NCBI GenBank assembly: GCA_024644405.1
Contig: JAHELC010000038.1
Coordinates: forward strand, 181,285-245,284
Source of the DNA: Nitrospinaceae bacterium
GTDB taxonomy: Bacteria; Nitrospinota; Nitrospinia; Nitrospinales; Nitrospinaceae
Reading direction: 5' to 3'
DNA: 64,000 bases
Position numbers and translations under genes: made by a program
Notes under the pieces: generated by a model
The model's database searches: none
Told to the model about the DNA's origin: nothing
What the model saw: the letters and a program-made list of their open reading frames with translations, nothing else
Shown: piece by piece, positions 37,404 through 45,732 of the stretch
How positions within the stretch are numbered: position 1 is the stretch's first letter
How the letters are laid out: each line of letters begins with the position of its first letter

Positions 37404-37687
37404 GGGTTTGTGGGAGGCTTCAAAAATGGTTTTCATTTTCAATCCCGCCCGTTGAAATTAATTAAAAAAAATTAATTTTTTTCGGCCTTGCCGCGCCGTT
37501 TTCAAGGTTTTATATTTTTTTCGTGAAGGTTTGATAATCCTGTTTGGGTCGGCATGGAATGCGGCTTGAACGGGGCAGGTTTATTGTCCCATTGTTGGAC
37601 GTTGTTTCTTTTAAAACCGTTTGCCCCCAGGACACGTCGTTTACCGTTCCGGCAAATTATTCACCCATTTTTAAAAGGAAGGACGAC

Positions 37688-37939
37688 ATGAAAAAACTGA
37701 TCGCTTTATTTTCCGCTGTATTTTTTGTTTTCACCCTGACCGGAATCAACGCTTGGGCGGCCGATCCGGAACCGGATACCAGTGTTATCGACAGGCATGC
37801 AGTGTGGACCAAGATCATCGAAGACCACAAAAAAAATGACTCCGGATCCTCGGAGGATCAGAGCGCCCAAACCAGCGATGAAAATAAGCTCAAGATGGAA
37901 GTCAGAACTGAGGATCGCCCCTGGCAGAAAATCGGTTAA
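37688..37939 (+). CDS. Small secreted protein with DRxAVW motif (copy 2)
   Basis: 83 residues: signal peptide (LIALFSAVFFVFTLTGINAWA, cleavage before ADPE) and a hydrophilic mature chain of about 60 residues, SVIDRHAVWTKIIEDHKKND then Ser/Asp/Glu-rich. AAGGA-type ribosome site (AAAAGGAAGG) precedes the ATG at good distance; an ATG in-frame upstream at 37544 is not supported. Flanked by terminators on both sides, so expressed alone. Shares the DRxAVW segment with the gene at 36983; family unknown. Confidence 0.78.
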   Translation: MKKLIALFSAVFFVFTLTGINAWAADPEPDTSVIDRHAVWTKIIEDHKKNDSGSSEDQSAQTSDENKLKMEVRTEDRPWQKIG

Positions 37940-37964
37940 TTCCAGACCAGCATGCAAAAACGAG

Positions 37965-37994
37965 CGGCCCCAATACATCTGGGGCCGTTTTTTT
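37965..37994 (+). terminator. Rho-independent terminator
   Basis: CGGCCCCA-ATACATC-TGGGGCCG, an 8-bp stem with seven-base loop, followed by seven T, 25 bases after the 83-residue protein gene. Confidence 0.92.
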
Positions 37995-38109
37995 GGCTCT
38001 ATTTCAATCCGGGTTTGAATCGGCCGCCTTCTGCGAGTACCCTGTCTCCAGGATACCTCCGGATATCGTAAAGCAATTAACAACGCTCGGCGTAGGAGGG
38101 GAGAGCCTC

Positions 38110-38520
38110 ATGCTCGAAAAAATTCTGGAAGATCATGCTCTGTGGTTTCGCACCAAAGGCAAGGAAGGTGACCGCGCCATCCTGCAGGGGGTGGACCTGA
38201 GCCTGGCGGTGCTGAAAGACGTCTGTCTGGTGGAAGCGGAATTGATGGGCGCGCGTCTCAACGATGCCGACCTGCGCGGGGCCGACCTGCGGGGCGCCAA
38301 CCTGCAGGACGCCGTTCTAGCCGGGGCGCAGCTGCAAAGCGCCAACCTGGAGGAAGCCGATCTCATGATGGCCGATTTCAATGGGGCGCAACTGAAGGGA
38401 ACTCGGCTCGATGGCGCTTACCTCCATGGCGCCGACCTGAGCCAGGCCGAGGGCCTGACCTTGGAGCAGTTGAAAGAAACCTACTCAGACGAAAACACTC
38501 AAATTCCGCCGGATCTATAG
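38110..38520 (+). CDS. Pentapeptide-repeat protein (copy 2)
   Basis: 136 residues. N-terminal LEKILEDHALWFRTKGKEGDRAIL is the H-x-x-W-x-x-x-x-G cap common in pentapeptide proteins; residues 32-115 are A(D/N)LXX repeats (DADLRGADLRGANLQDAVLA), about 15 units, and a TLEQLKETYSDENTQIPPDL tail. ATG 38110 has a strong AGGAGGGG site; the open frame upstream (from 37993) runs through the terminator and is not coding. Cytoplasmic. About 90 kb-scale function unknown; it precedes the citrate lyase genes but has a separate promoter region. Confidence 0.9.
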   Translation: MLEKILEDHALWFRTKGKEGDRAILQGVDLSLAVLKDVCLVEAELMGARLNDADLRGADLRGANLQDAVLAGAQLQSANLEEADLMMADFNGAQLKGTRLDGAYLHGADLSQAEGLTLEQLKETYSDENTQIPPDL

Positions 38521-38605
38521 CCCCCCATATGAGGTCTGCCGACCGGGCTTCAAATTCTGCAGAAACCCTTGAAAAACCCATAATTTGAAGATTTGTGAGA
38601 AGGGA

Positions 38606-38633
38606 TTGACAAAACCGCTAATTTTCATAAAAT
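38606..38633 (+). promoter_or_regulatory. Sigma70-type promoter of aclBA
   Basis: Perfect -35 TTGACA (38606-38611), 16-base spacer, -10 TAAAAT (38628-38633). It gives a leader of about 155 bases before aclB at 38798. Near-consensus hexamers suit strong constitutive expression of a central carbon-fixation enzyme. The leader contains no riboswitch I can recognise. Confidence 0.8.
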
Positions 38634-38797
38634 GGTGCGTTCCAATCTGGATATCCCGCTCTTGAACCGAAAAATCAATGAGGTGGAAGTAGTCAGAACT
38701 TCCAGAGACCTTGTTGTGTGCAAACTGTCATCCGGATACGATCAAGTATTCAATATATAATCACTTTTTAAAGATAATTTAAGGCAGGAGAACTGAA

Positions 38798-40066
38798 ATG
38801 CAGATTACCGGTATGTTATGGGGACGGAAATTGCTGGACCTGGTCGAGTTCCCCCGGTCGGATGTGCGCGGACCGGAAGCCAGCGTCGAAGAAATCAAGG
38901 AAATGATCAAGAAACACAAGCAGGTGTTCATCAAACCTTTTTTCAAGGGAGGGGTCGGGAAAAAAGGCAAGTCCGGTTTGATCGGGCGGGTCGACAATCT
39001 CCACGACGCACTCAAGGAAAAGGAACGGCTGTACTTTGCGACCCACCAGGACGGCAACCGCATCACCAAATCCAACGGCGTCACGTTTGAGGGTGGTGTG
39101 CCCGCCGATCACGAAGTCTATTTTTCCATTACGGACAACACCACTTACCGTGCGCCCTGCATGACCATCACCCATCACGGAGGGGTCGATATTGAAGAGT
39201 TGCCGGCGGACAAGCTGGCGGTGGTGCCGTTTGATCCGTTGACCGGATTGAAGGCGTTTCATGTTTCCAACGCGCTGGACAGCCTCGGTGCGCCGTCGGA
39301 AATCATCAGTCCGCTGGTGCAGAACCTGCCGAAGTTGTGGGATCTCTACAACAACTACGGCATGCTGATGCTGGAACTCAACCCCATCCGCATGTTCAAC
39401 AACGGTAAACGTCTCACCCCGGTGGCGTGCGACTTCAAATGCGCGTTCGATCAGGACGACCCGGCGTGGAAGCGCCTGCATCTTCCGGAAGAGCTGTTTG
39501 CTTCTGACGATTCGGATTTCGAACAGGAGATCAACCAACTCCGAACGTATCAGGGACAGAGTGATGTTTATGTCATCAACGATGAGGGTACGATCACCGC
39601 GCCGACTTTCGGTGGCGGCGCCAACGCCATGGTGACGGAACTGCTGGGCGAGGACGCCACCATTTCATCCGACTTCGGCGGCAACCCGCCTTATGTCAAG
39701 ATGAACGACATCTCCAAAATAACGTTCAAATACTGGCTGCCGCAGTCGAACGTGCTGTTCATCATCGGCGGTAAGGCGAACAATACGGATATTTATGAAA
39801 CCTTTCGCGCGATCGGCGACGGCATCAAATGGTATTTCCAGCAACACGGGCCGCAACCCCTGTTTGTGGTGGTGGGACGCGGCGGACCGAACCTGGTCCG
39901 CGGTATGGCGTATCTGCGCGACACGCTCGATTCACTGGGCATTCCGTACCGCTTTTTCGGCCACGACAGCGCCATGTCGGAAGTGATCAACTACGCGCGT
40001 GCGGTCAACCGCTGGATGCTGAACGGCGGCAAGGACGAAATCAAGAAATCAATGAGTATCAAATAA
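38798..40066 (+). CDS. aclB: ATP-citrate lyase small (ATP-grasp) subunit
   Basis: Beta subunit of ATP-citrate lyase, which splits citrate with ATP and CoA into acetyl-CoA and oxaloacetate, the key step of the reductive TCA cycle. 422 residues, matching AclB and the N-terminal part of animal ACLY. Visible: VFIKPFFKGGVGKKGKSGLIG (ATP-grasp start), HHGGVDIEELPADK, LELNPIRMF (metal-binding Glu-Asn), TFGGGANAMV and NVLFIIGGKANNTD of the citrate/CoA-ligase-like domain, then VVVGRGGPNLVRGM. GGCAGGAG precedes ATG 38798. aclA follows after 42 bases on the same transcript. Confidence 0.93.
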   Translation: MQITGMLWGRKLLDLVEFPRSDVRGPEASVEEIKEMIKKHKQVFIKPFFKGGVGKKGKSGLIGRVDNLHDALKEKERLYFATHQDGNRITKSNGVTFEGGVPADHEVYFSITDNTTYRAPCMTITHHGGVDIEELPADKLAVVPFDPLTGLKAFHVSNALDSLGAPSEIISPLVQNLPKLWDLYNNYGMLMLELNPIRMFNNGKRLTPVACDFKCAFDQDDPAWKRLHLPEELFASDDSDFEQEINQLRTYQGQSDVYVINDEGTITAPTFGGGANAMVTELLGEDATISSDFGGNPPYVKMNDISKITFKYWLPQSNVLFIIGGKANNTDIYETFRAIGDGIKWYFQQHGPQPLFVVVGRGGPNLVRGMAYLRDTLDSLGIPYRFFGHDSAMSEVINYARAVNRWMLNGGKDEIKKSMSIK

Positions 40067-40108
40067 ACTAACTCGAATCGCAAAGCACCATTGTGGAGGA
40101 TTATTCTA

Positions 40109-42820
40109 ATGCATAAAGAAGGAGTTGCGGATTTCCCGTATTACGTAGGGATCAATTCATTGTCCGAGTTGGCGACCCAAGAAGATAAAGTCGTCGTTTT
40201 GAATATATTGGGGAAGGAGAGTTCCGGCGTAACCCCGATCAGTCACGAGTATTCAGGCGGTAATATTGTGTTTGGGACCGGCCCCGGAAAATCCGGGAAA
40301 TTTCTACCCACGAAATCCGGCAAAATCCCTGTATACAATTCCATTAGAGAAGGCATGGCCGCGGGCCATGAATTCAATACGGCTGTTGTCTATCTGCCTC
40401 CGTCCGGTGTGAAAGACGGTGTGGCGGAAGCGGTTCGCAGTAACCCCAAATTAAAGAAGGTCATTGTCCTCACGGAAAAAGTTTCCGTTAAGGATTCCCG
40501 CGTCATGCGCGCCATCTGCCAGACCAATGGCGTCGACCTGTTCGGCGGCAACTGTCTGGGCGTGGCCGATTCCTGGAATCATATTCGTCTGGGGGGCGCG
40601 CTTGGAGGCAGCAGTCCGGAAGAATCTTTGATCAAGGGTTCCGTGGCGATTTTCTCCAACTCCGGAAATTTTACCACCACCATCGCCGTGTACCTGGCGA
40701 CGGCAGGCTGGGGCACCACCACGTCCGTTTCCAGCGGTAAGGATGTTTACATCCACTACGGCCCCCAGGAATTTATTCATGCGTTTAATAATGACGATCG
40801 CTCCCAGGCTGCCATTGTGTATTGCGAACCCGGCGGATATTACGAGAAGGGACTCAAGTCCGACAAGCCGATCATCGCCTGTGTGGTGGGTCGCTGGAAA
40901 GCGAAGTTGACCAAGTCCTGCGGTCATGCCGGCTCGCTGGCCGGGTCCGGGGACGACGCGGTGGCCAAGGAAGGATGGTTCAAGGAATATTTCGGGGTGA
41001 AGGATATATATACTCCTGAAAATCCGGTGTTCTCAAAGAAAGGCGCGTTGGTCACCAACATCGCCCACATTCCGGAAGCGCTGACCCGGGTGATGGAATT
41101 GAACGGCAAGAAGCCGGATTTTCCCTCCAAAGGGAACTTGTCCCTGAAATGCTGGTTTGGCAGTAACAACGGTATTGCACTTCCCAAGGATTTGGATATT
41201 CCTCAGGTGGAAGCCATCGAGCCCTACAAGGGACAGATTGAAGCGCTCAAACAGCAGGTCGGGGCGCAGATCAGCCGGGAAACGTTGAAAGACGCCAGTG
41301 GCGCGTCCAAGATGGACCCGAAGACCCAGGTCTCGCAGATTCACAATGTTTCCATTCTGGACGCGTCCAATAAATCGTTTGAGGAAAACCTGGTATTCGC
41401 GCTGACCCACAGTTATCCCAGCGCATCGGGAACGGCGATGACCAACGCGGTGTTGAATGCTTATGTCAATCAGCACGGCCAACCCACCCTGGCGGCGGCG
41501 ACGGCATCTCGTGAAGCCGGTAATTCTCCCAACACGGTTCAGGCGGCGGCGGTATCCATCGTCGGAAAAAAGAAGGCGCAGAAAGCCATGGACGCGGCAG
41601 AAGCATTGCTCGACGTCTTTAAATTAACTGATATGAACGATCCGGAAGGTAAATTCGATTATAAAGCCCTCATTAAAGGGGCTGCCGGACATAAGGAGGC
41701 ACTTCTCGATTCAACGGCGGATGCCGGAGCGGGCAAGGTTTTGAAGCAGGTTCAATCCAAAGGCAAGTCGGTATTCATCGATTTTCTGGCGGATTTTGCG
41801 AAGGAACATAAAGGCAGCGTTTCCATGGATGCGGTGGTGGCGGCGGTGTGGGCCACACTGGCCTGGCCGAGTTTGCGGACCAAAAAGATTTCCAAAACTA
41901 CACTGGTGCGTCTGCCCTGGTACAGCATGATTTACAGCACCATGGTGGGCGTGGCCGCGCCGGAAAATCAGCATGGCGCTGACAGTTTCTGTGGAGTGAA
42001 AAACGATGACCTGCTTTCCAACAGCTTCACCCGCACCGCGTTTCTGGCCCTGATGGGAAGGGACGCCTCGGAAGGGGAGTTGTTCGAGTTCCAGGTTCTC
42101 CTGGGCCTGATCATCACCAACGGTCCCGGAACCATATCCGCCCAGGGATCCAAGGGCGCCGTCAGTGCAGACGGACCGGAGCAACCGGACCGGGTTCAGA
42201 TCAACAAAAGTTTCATCGGTTTTCTGACCCATACCGGATTCGCTCATGGCGGCAACGGCTACGAAGCGGCGGCATTCCTGATCGACCAATTCAAGGACAC
42301 GCCTTTGAAAGATCCGGCCGATGCCAAGCACGGTGTCGATCTCGGCAAGCTGGCAACGGATTACGCCAAATGGTACGGTGAGTACAAGAAGGAGCAGAAA
42401 GGCCTCGGTCACCTGGAATACGCCAAGATTCCGTGCGTCAACCACCCCATATTTAAGGGGAAAGATGTCAACGTCGATCCGCGTGAGGAATATGTCAGCA
42501 AACTGTTCAAGGACAAGGGGCTGTACAACGTATTCCTCGATTTCTACCATCACCTGGTGGAAGGCCTGTTCAAGGCCAAGGTTACGAAAAACGTGTACTG
42601 CGTCAACATCGACGCCGTCATCGCGGTGATTCTGCTCAAGATGCTATGGTCGGATTACAAGAAGGGGGCAATCAAGGAGGAAGATATCGAGTGGGCCAGT
42701 TTCATGGCATTTCTGTTCGGGCGGATGATCGGCTGCGCGGCGGAAATTGACGACCACACCAATCGGGGCAAGAACATGGATACCCGTACCCCGGCGAGCA
42801 AGGTAGCATATGTAGGTTAA
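40109..42820 (+). CDS. aclA: ATP-citrate lyase large subunit, unusually long
   Basis: 903 residues versus about 610 in the usual AclA. N-terminal CoA-binding/ligase-like domain (SVAIFSNSGNFTTTIA, and KSCGHAGSLAGSGDDA with the phospho-accepting His273), a middle stretch of about 200-250 residues with no counterpart I know (roughly 410-640), then a citrate-synthase-like domain (ITNGPGTISAQGSKGAVSA, TGFAHGGNGYEAAAFL, VNHPIFKGKDVNVDPREEYV, NIDAVIAVILLKMLW). The usual D-H-G-P is T-N-G-P, and an A-H-G-G motif appears instead. TGGAGGA precedes ATG 40109. Assignment rests on context with aclB plus GHAG and the C-terminal motifs; a divergent citrate-lyase type is likely. Confidence 0.85.
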   Translation: MHKEGVADFPYYVGINSLSELATQEDKVVVLNILGKESSGVTPISHEYSGGNIVFGTGPGKSGKFLPTKSGKIPVYNSIREGMAAGHEFNTAVVYLPPSGVKDGVAEAVRSNPKLKKVIVLTEKVSVKDSRVMRAICQTNGVDLFGGNCLGVADSWNHIRLGGALGGSSPEESLIKGSVAIFSNSGNFTTTIAVYLATAGWGTTTSVSSGKDVYIHYGPQEFIHAFNNDDRSQAAIVYCEPGGYYEKGLKSDKPIIACVVGRWKAKLTKSCGHAGSLAGSGDDAVAKEGWFKEYFGVKDIYTPENPVFSKKGALVTNIAHIPEALTRVMELNGKKPDFPSKGNLSLKCWFGSNNGIALPKDLDIPQVEAIEPYKGQIEALKQQVGAQISRETLKDASGASKMDPKTQVSQIHNVSILDASNKSFEENLVFALTHSYPSASGTAMTNAVLNAYVNQHGQPTLAAATASREAGNSPNTVQAAAVSIVGKKKAQKAMDAAEALLDVFKLTDMNDPEGKFDYKALIKGAAGHKEALLDSTADAGAGKVLKQVQSKGKSVFIDFLADFAKEHKGSVSMDAVVAAVWATLAWPSLRTKKISKTTLVRLPWYSMIYSTMVGVAAPENQHGADSFCGVKNDDLLSNSFTRTAFLALMGRDASEGELFEFQVLLGLIITNGPGTISAQGSKGAVSADGPEQPDRVQINKSFIGFLTHTGFAHGGNGYEAAAFLIDQFKDTPLKDPADAKHGVDLGKLATDYAKWYGEYKKEQKGLGHLEYAKIPCVNHPIFKGKDVNVDPREEYVSKLFKDKGLYNVFLDFYHHLVEGLFKAKVTKNVYCVNIDAVIAVILLKMLWSDYKKGAIKEEDIEWASFMAFLFGRMIGCAAEIDDHTNRGKNMDTRTPASKVAYVG

Positions 42821-42847
42821 TTCTTTTTTAATATGAGTTTTAATGAA

Positions 42848-42880
42848 ACAGGCCGGCAAGTGTGTCGGCCTGTTTTTTTT
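42848..42880 (+). terminator. Rho-independent terminator of aclBA
   Basis: ACAGGCCGGCA and TGTCGGCCTGT pair over 11 positions with one mismatch, followed by eight T, 28 bases after the aclA stop codon. Confidence 0.92.
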
Positions 42881-42892
42881 GTGGGCAATATA

Positions 42893-43411
42893 TCAGCGGA
42901 ACCGGTCGACCTTGAACCGGTACATCTCGACGGGCGCGTCATGGGGAATCTCGCCCTTGGCACGACAGATCTGGATTTGTTCCGCTATCGAGTCCACTCC
43001 TTCCAGATCGGGCAGTAACACCCCCTGTTTGCCATTGCTTCGCACCACCAGGCCGTAAACACGGGGGTCCAGGTCCGACACATCGGTGATTTTCTCCAGA
43101 GGGCGCACCACGTCAATGGAATAGGTCAGGTCCTGCAGCTCTTCCGCGGTGACAGGCGAAAACCGGGGATCGTGCAGGGCTGCCTTGAGTGCGTTTTCAA
43201 TAATCTCCATCGCCAGGTTGGGTTCGCACGGTTCCAGCGTGCCGATGCACCCACGCAGTTGTTTGAGCTTTTTGATCGAAACAAAAGCTCCGGAGCGTGA
43301 CGTCAAATCCTTTGAGAGGGGATGCGGGCAGGACAGTTTTTCGCTGTAGTTCAGGTAATGATGAATAGCTTCCTGCGCCAATGATACATAACGGTGTTGA
43401 AACATTCCCAT
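42893..43411 (-). CDS. AMMECR1 family protein
   Basis: About 173 residues. The family's invariant LRGCIGTLEP is present, as are the FVSIKKLKQ segment before it, DPRFSPVTAEELQDLTYSIDVV, and GVLLPDLEG near the C-terminus. Activity is unknown; archaeal and bacterial members are often beside MEMO1 or radical SAM genes, which are not seen here. ATG 43411 lies six bases after GGAGG; an ATG four codons upstream would place that site within the gene. Convergent with aclA. Confidence 0.92.
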   Translation of the reverse strand: MGMFQHRYVSLAQEAIHHYLNYSEKLSCPHPLSKDLTSRSGAFVSIKKLKQLRGCIGTLEPCEPNLAMEIIENALKAALHDPRFSPVTAEELQDLTYSIDVVRPLEKITDVSDLDPRVYGLVVRSNGKQGVLLPDLEGVDSIAEQIQICRAKGEIPHDAPVEMYRFKVDRFR

Positions 43412-43519
43412 TGCGACCTCCATGCAGAGAGTCTATCTGTTTCTTAAGATAATCCCAACGGGCAGGCGCTGCAACCGGCAAATCGCTATGGAAATTGAAG
43501 CAGGGTTTAAATCAGGTGT

Positions 43520-44539
43520 TTAGAACTGGGTGCTGTTTGCCAAAGTGGCTTTGGAGAGGGTGTGGCGGCTGATAATATAATCGGCGACGGCGACAAGGGC
43601 GTCTTTGTATTCCGGCGCGGGGAATGTGGTGTCCCGGATCGCCTCTTTAGCGCGGGCCATGTGTTTTTGAGCCTGGTGGAGCGTGTATTCCAGAGCCTTC
43701 CCTTCACGCATGCGGTCCAGAATATACTCCAACTCCTTCCCGGTCAGGTTGTCGTTCTGGATAAACTCTTCAATCTCCTGTTTCAGCCCGTTTTTAGAAT
43801 GATGGTACAGGTAATGGAGCGGCAAGGTGACATGTCCTTCCTGAAAATCATTGCCCGGGGGTTTCCCCAGTTGTTCCGGGGTGCCGTCGTAATCCATAAG
43901 GTCGTCCATCAATTGGAACGCCATACCGAAATGATCCCCGAAAGCCACCAGGGCCTCTGCCTGTTCATTATCTACCTCCGCGATCAAGCCTCCCAACCGG
44001 CAACTCAAGGACAAAATCGACGCGGTTTTCCGGTAAATCACATCCATACAGTGTTTTTCGGTGACATGAATATCCCGCGCATTGGAAAACTCCAGTAAGC
44101 CGCCCTCCACCAGCAGCTTGGCCGCCTGGGAGAAGGCTTTGAAAATTGCGGGATCGACATCATCGGAGAGCAGGGTCAGCGATTGCGCGATCAGGTAGTC
44201 CCCGACCAGGATGCTGGCATCATTGCCCCATTTGGAATTGACGGTTTGGCGGCCGCGGCGGACAGTGGTTTCATCTACGACATCGTCATGCAGGAGTGTC
44301 GCGGCATGGACATTTTCGATCACGCAGCAGTGCTTGACGAGCGTTTCGTTCAGCTCCATGCCGCACAGGCGGGCGCTGATGAGCATGAGCAGGGGCCGGA
44401 TCCGCTTGCCTCCCGAACTCAGGATATGGTCCCCAATTCCAGGAACGATCGGGATGTCCGATAGGAAGTTGTCCCTCAGAGCCAACTCGACCATTTCCAG
44501 ATCGGGTTTGAAGAGTTGGGTGACCTCTTTATAATTCAT
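43520..44539 (-). CDS. Polyprenyl diphosphate synthase (long-chain trans-prenyltransferase)
   Basis: About 339 residues, all-helical isoprenyl synthase fold. First Asp-rich motif LLHDDVVDE and second motif QLMDDLMDYDG are intact, with GGKRIRP near the start and KTASILSLSCRLGG in between. It condenses isopentenyl diphosphate into the quinone side chain or similar long chain. The small residues before the first Asp-rich motif (ATLLHDD) suit a long product, so a menaquinone/ubiquinone side-chain synthase (IspB/HepT-like) is probable. ATG 44539 has GGAGAG upstream. Own promoter at 44659-44687. Confidence 0.93.
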   Translation of the reverse strand: MNYKEVTQLFKPDLEMVELALRDNFLSDIPIVPGIGDHILSSGGKRIRPLLMLISARLCGMELNETLVKHCCVIENVHAATLLHDDVVDETTVRRGRQTVNSKWGNDASILVGDYLIAQSLTLLSDDVDPAIFKAFSQAAKLLVEGGLLEFSNARDIHVTEKHCMDVIYRKTASILSLSCRLGGLIAEVDNEQAEALVAFGDHFGMAFQLMDDLMDYDGTPEQLGKPPGNDFQEGHVTLPLHYLYHHSKNGLKQEIEEFIQNDNLTGKELEYILDRMREGKALEYTLHQAQKHMARAKEAIRDTTFPAPEYKDALVAVADYIISRHTLSKATLANSTQF

Positions 44540-44658
44540 AGTAGAACTCTCCATGGGCGGCCTCTTTGCTAAAATGTTTGATCCCAGGCTCCACAGGCGA
44601 CCGGACCCAAGGTGGCGACTACCCTTAATTCAACCACATTTTGGTCGCAAAGGTGTTA

Positions 44659-44687
44659 CTAATATGGGAAAATCGCTATTTTGTCAA
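44659..44687 (-). promoter_or_regulatory. Sigma70-type promoter of the polyprenyl synthase gene
   Basis: Minus strand: perfect -35 TTGACA (44682-44687), 17-base spacer, -10 TATTAG (44659-44664), about 120 bases before the ATG at 44539. Confidence 0.65.
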
Positions 44688-44805
44688 GGGATTTATAAAC
44701 CGCGGCAGGCACCGGAAAACCCTTATAAAATCAGTCGATTATACACTATTTAGGTAACGTTGGCACCCCCTGGATATCACCGAAACCTTTGAAATTTATA
44801 ACCCA

Positions 44806-45732
44806 ATGGAAATCGCCCGAAAATCTGAAAAACCTGCAGTTTCTGTCATTATTCCGGCATTTAACCGGGCCTGGTGTCTGGAAGCGACTTTGCAGTCCGT
44901 TTGGAGTCAAACTTTTAAAAATTTCGAGGTGATCCTGGTGGATGACGCTTCGAGCGACGGCACCCTCGCTTTGATGCGCCGGTTTCCCCAGGTCCGGGTC
45001 CACCGCTGGCAGGAGAACCGGGGTGTTTCCGCCGCCCGCAATCAGGGCATCGAAATGGCCCGCGGCGAGTGGATCTGTTTTCTGGATTCGGATGACCGGT
45101 GGCTCGACAACAAACTGCAGGTGCAGGTCGATTGGATGCAGTCTCACCCAAAAAGCCCGGCCTGCTACACCGACGAAATCTGGATTCGCAACGGCGTCCG
45201 GGTGAACCCGAAAAACAAACACCGTAAATATTCAGGCGATATTTTTCGGCACTGCCTGCCCTTGTGTATTATCAGCCCTTCATCGATCATGATGCGTGCT
45301 TCGATTCTGGAAGCGATCGGTGGGTTCGACACCGATCTCGCCGCCTGCGAGGATTACGATCTCTGGTTGCGGCTGGCATCGCGCGACCCGGTGGAATTCA
45401 TTCCCGAACAACTCATCATCAAGACCGGCGGTCATGCCGACCAGTTGTCGCATAAATACCGGGGCATGGACCGCTTCCGGGTTTACGCCCTGGAAAAAAT
45501 TCTGATACAGGATCACCTCAGTCCACAACAACGTACCTGGGTGCTGGAGATGCTCATCGAAAAATGCTCGATTCTGCACACCGGATACCGCAACCGTGGC
45601 AAACACGAAGAAGCGCGGGTTTATGACCGGGCCGCTCAACAATACCGAGAGATGCTTGATGGAAACGGCAATACATCGCATGCGGTTCAACCTTTTGAGA
45701 AAGAGATGCTGCTGCATGCATTGGAAGATTAA
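44806..45732 (+). CDS. Family 2 glycosyltransferase
   Basis: 308 residues, GT-A fold. SVIIPAFNRAWCLEATLQSV at the N-terminus, VILVDDASSDGTLALM and the metal-binding FLDSDDRW, then GGFDTDLAACEDYDLWLRLA near residue 180. It transfers a sugar from a nucleotide donor to a surface polysaccharide or lipid acceptor; donor not predictable. No membrane helix, so peripheral. Next to a HEAT protein (17-base overlap) and near manC, which makes GDP-mannose, so a mannose-containing polymer is a possible context. Confidence 0.9.
   Translation: MEIARKSEKPAVSVIIPAFNRAWCLEATLQSVWSQTFKNFEVILVDDASSDGTLALMRRFPQVRVHRWQENRGVSAARNQGIEMARGEWICFLDSDDRWLDNKLQVQVDWMQSHPKSPACYTDEIWIRNGVRVNPKNKHRKYSGDIFRHCLPLCIISPSSIMMRASILEAIGGFDTDLAACEDYDLWLRLASRDPVEFIPEQLIIKTGGHADQLSHKYRGMDRFRVYALEKILIQDHLSPQQRTWVLEMLIEKCSILHTGYRNRGKHEEARVYDRAAQQYREMLDGNGNTSHAVQPFEKEMLLHALED

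Noticed and set aside
38632..38760. 42-codon frame just before aclB, starting with ATG
   Set aside because: Its ATG overlaps the -10 hexamer of the aclBA promoter, so it would lie upstream of the transcription start, and it has no ribosome site.
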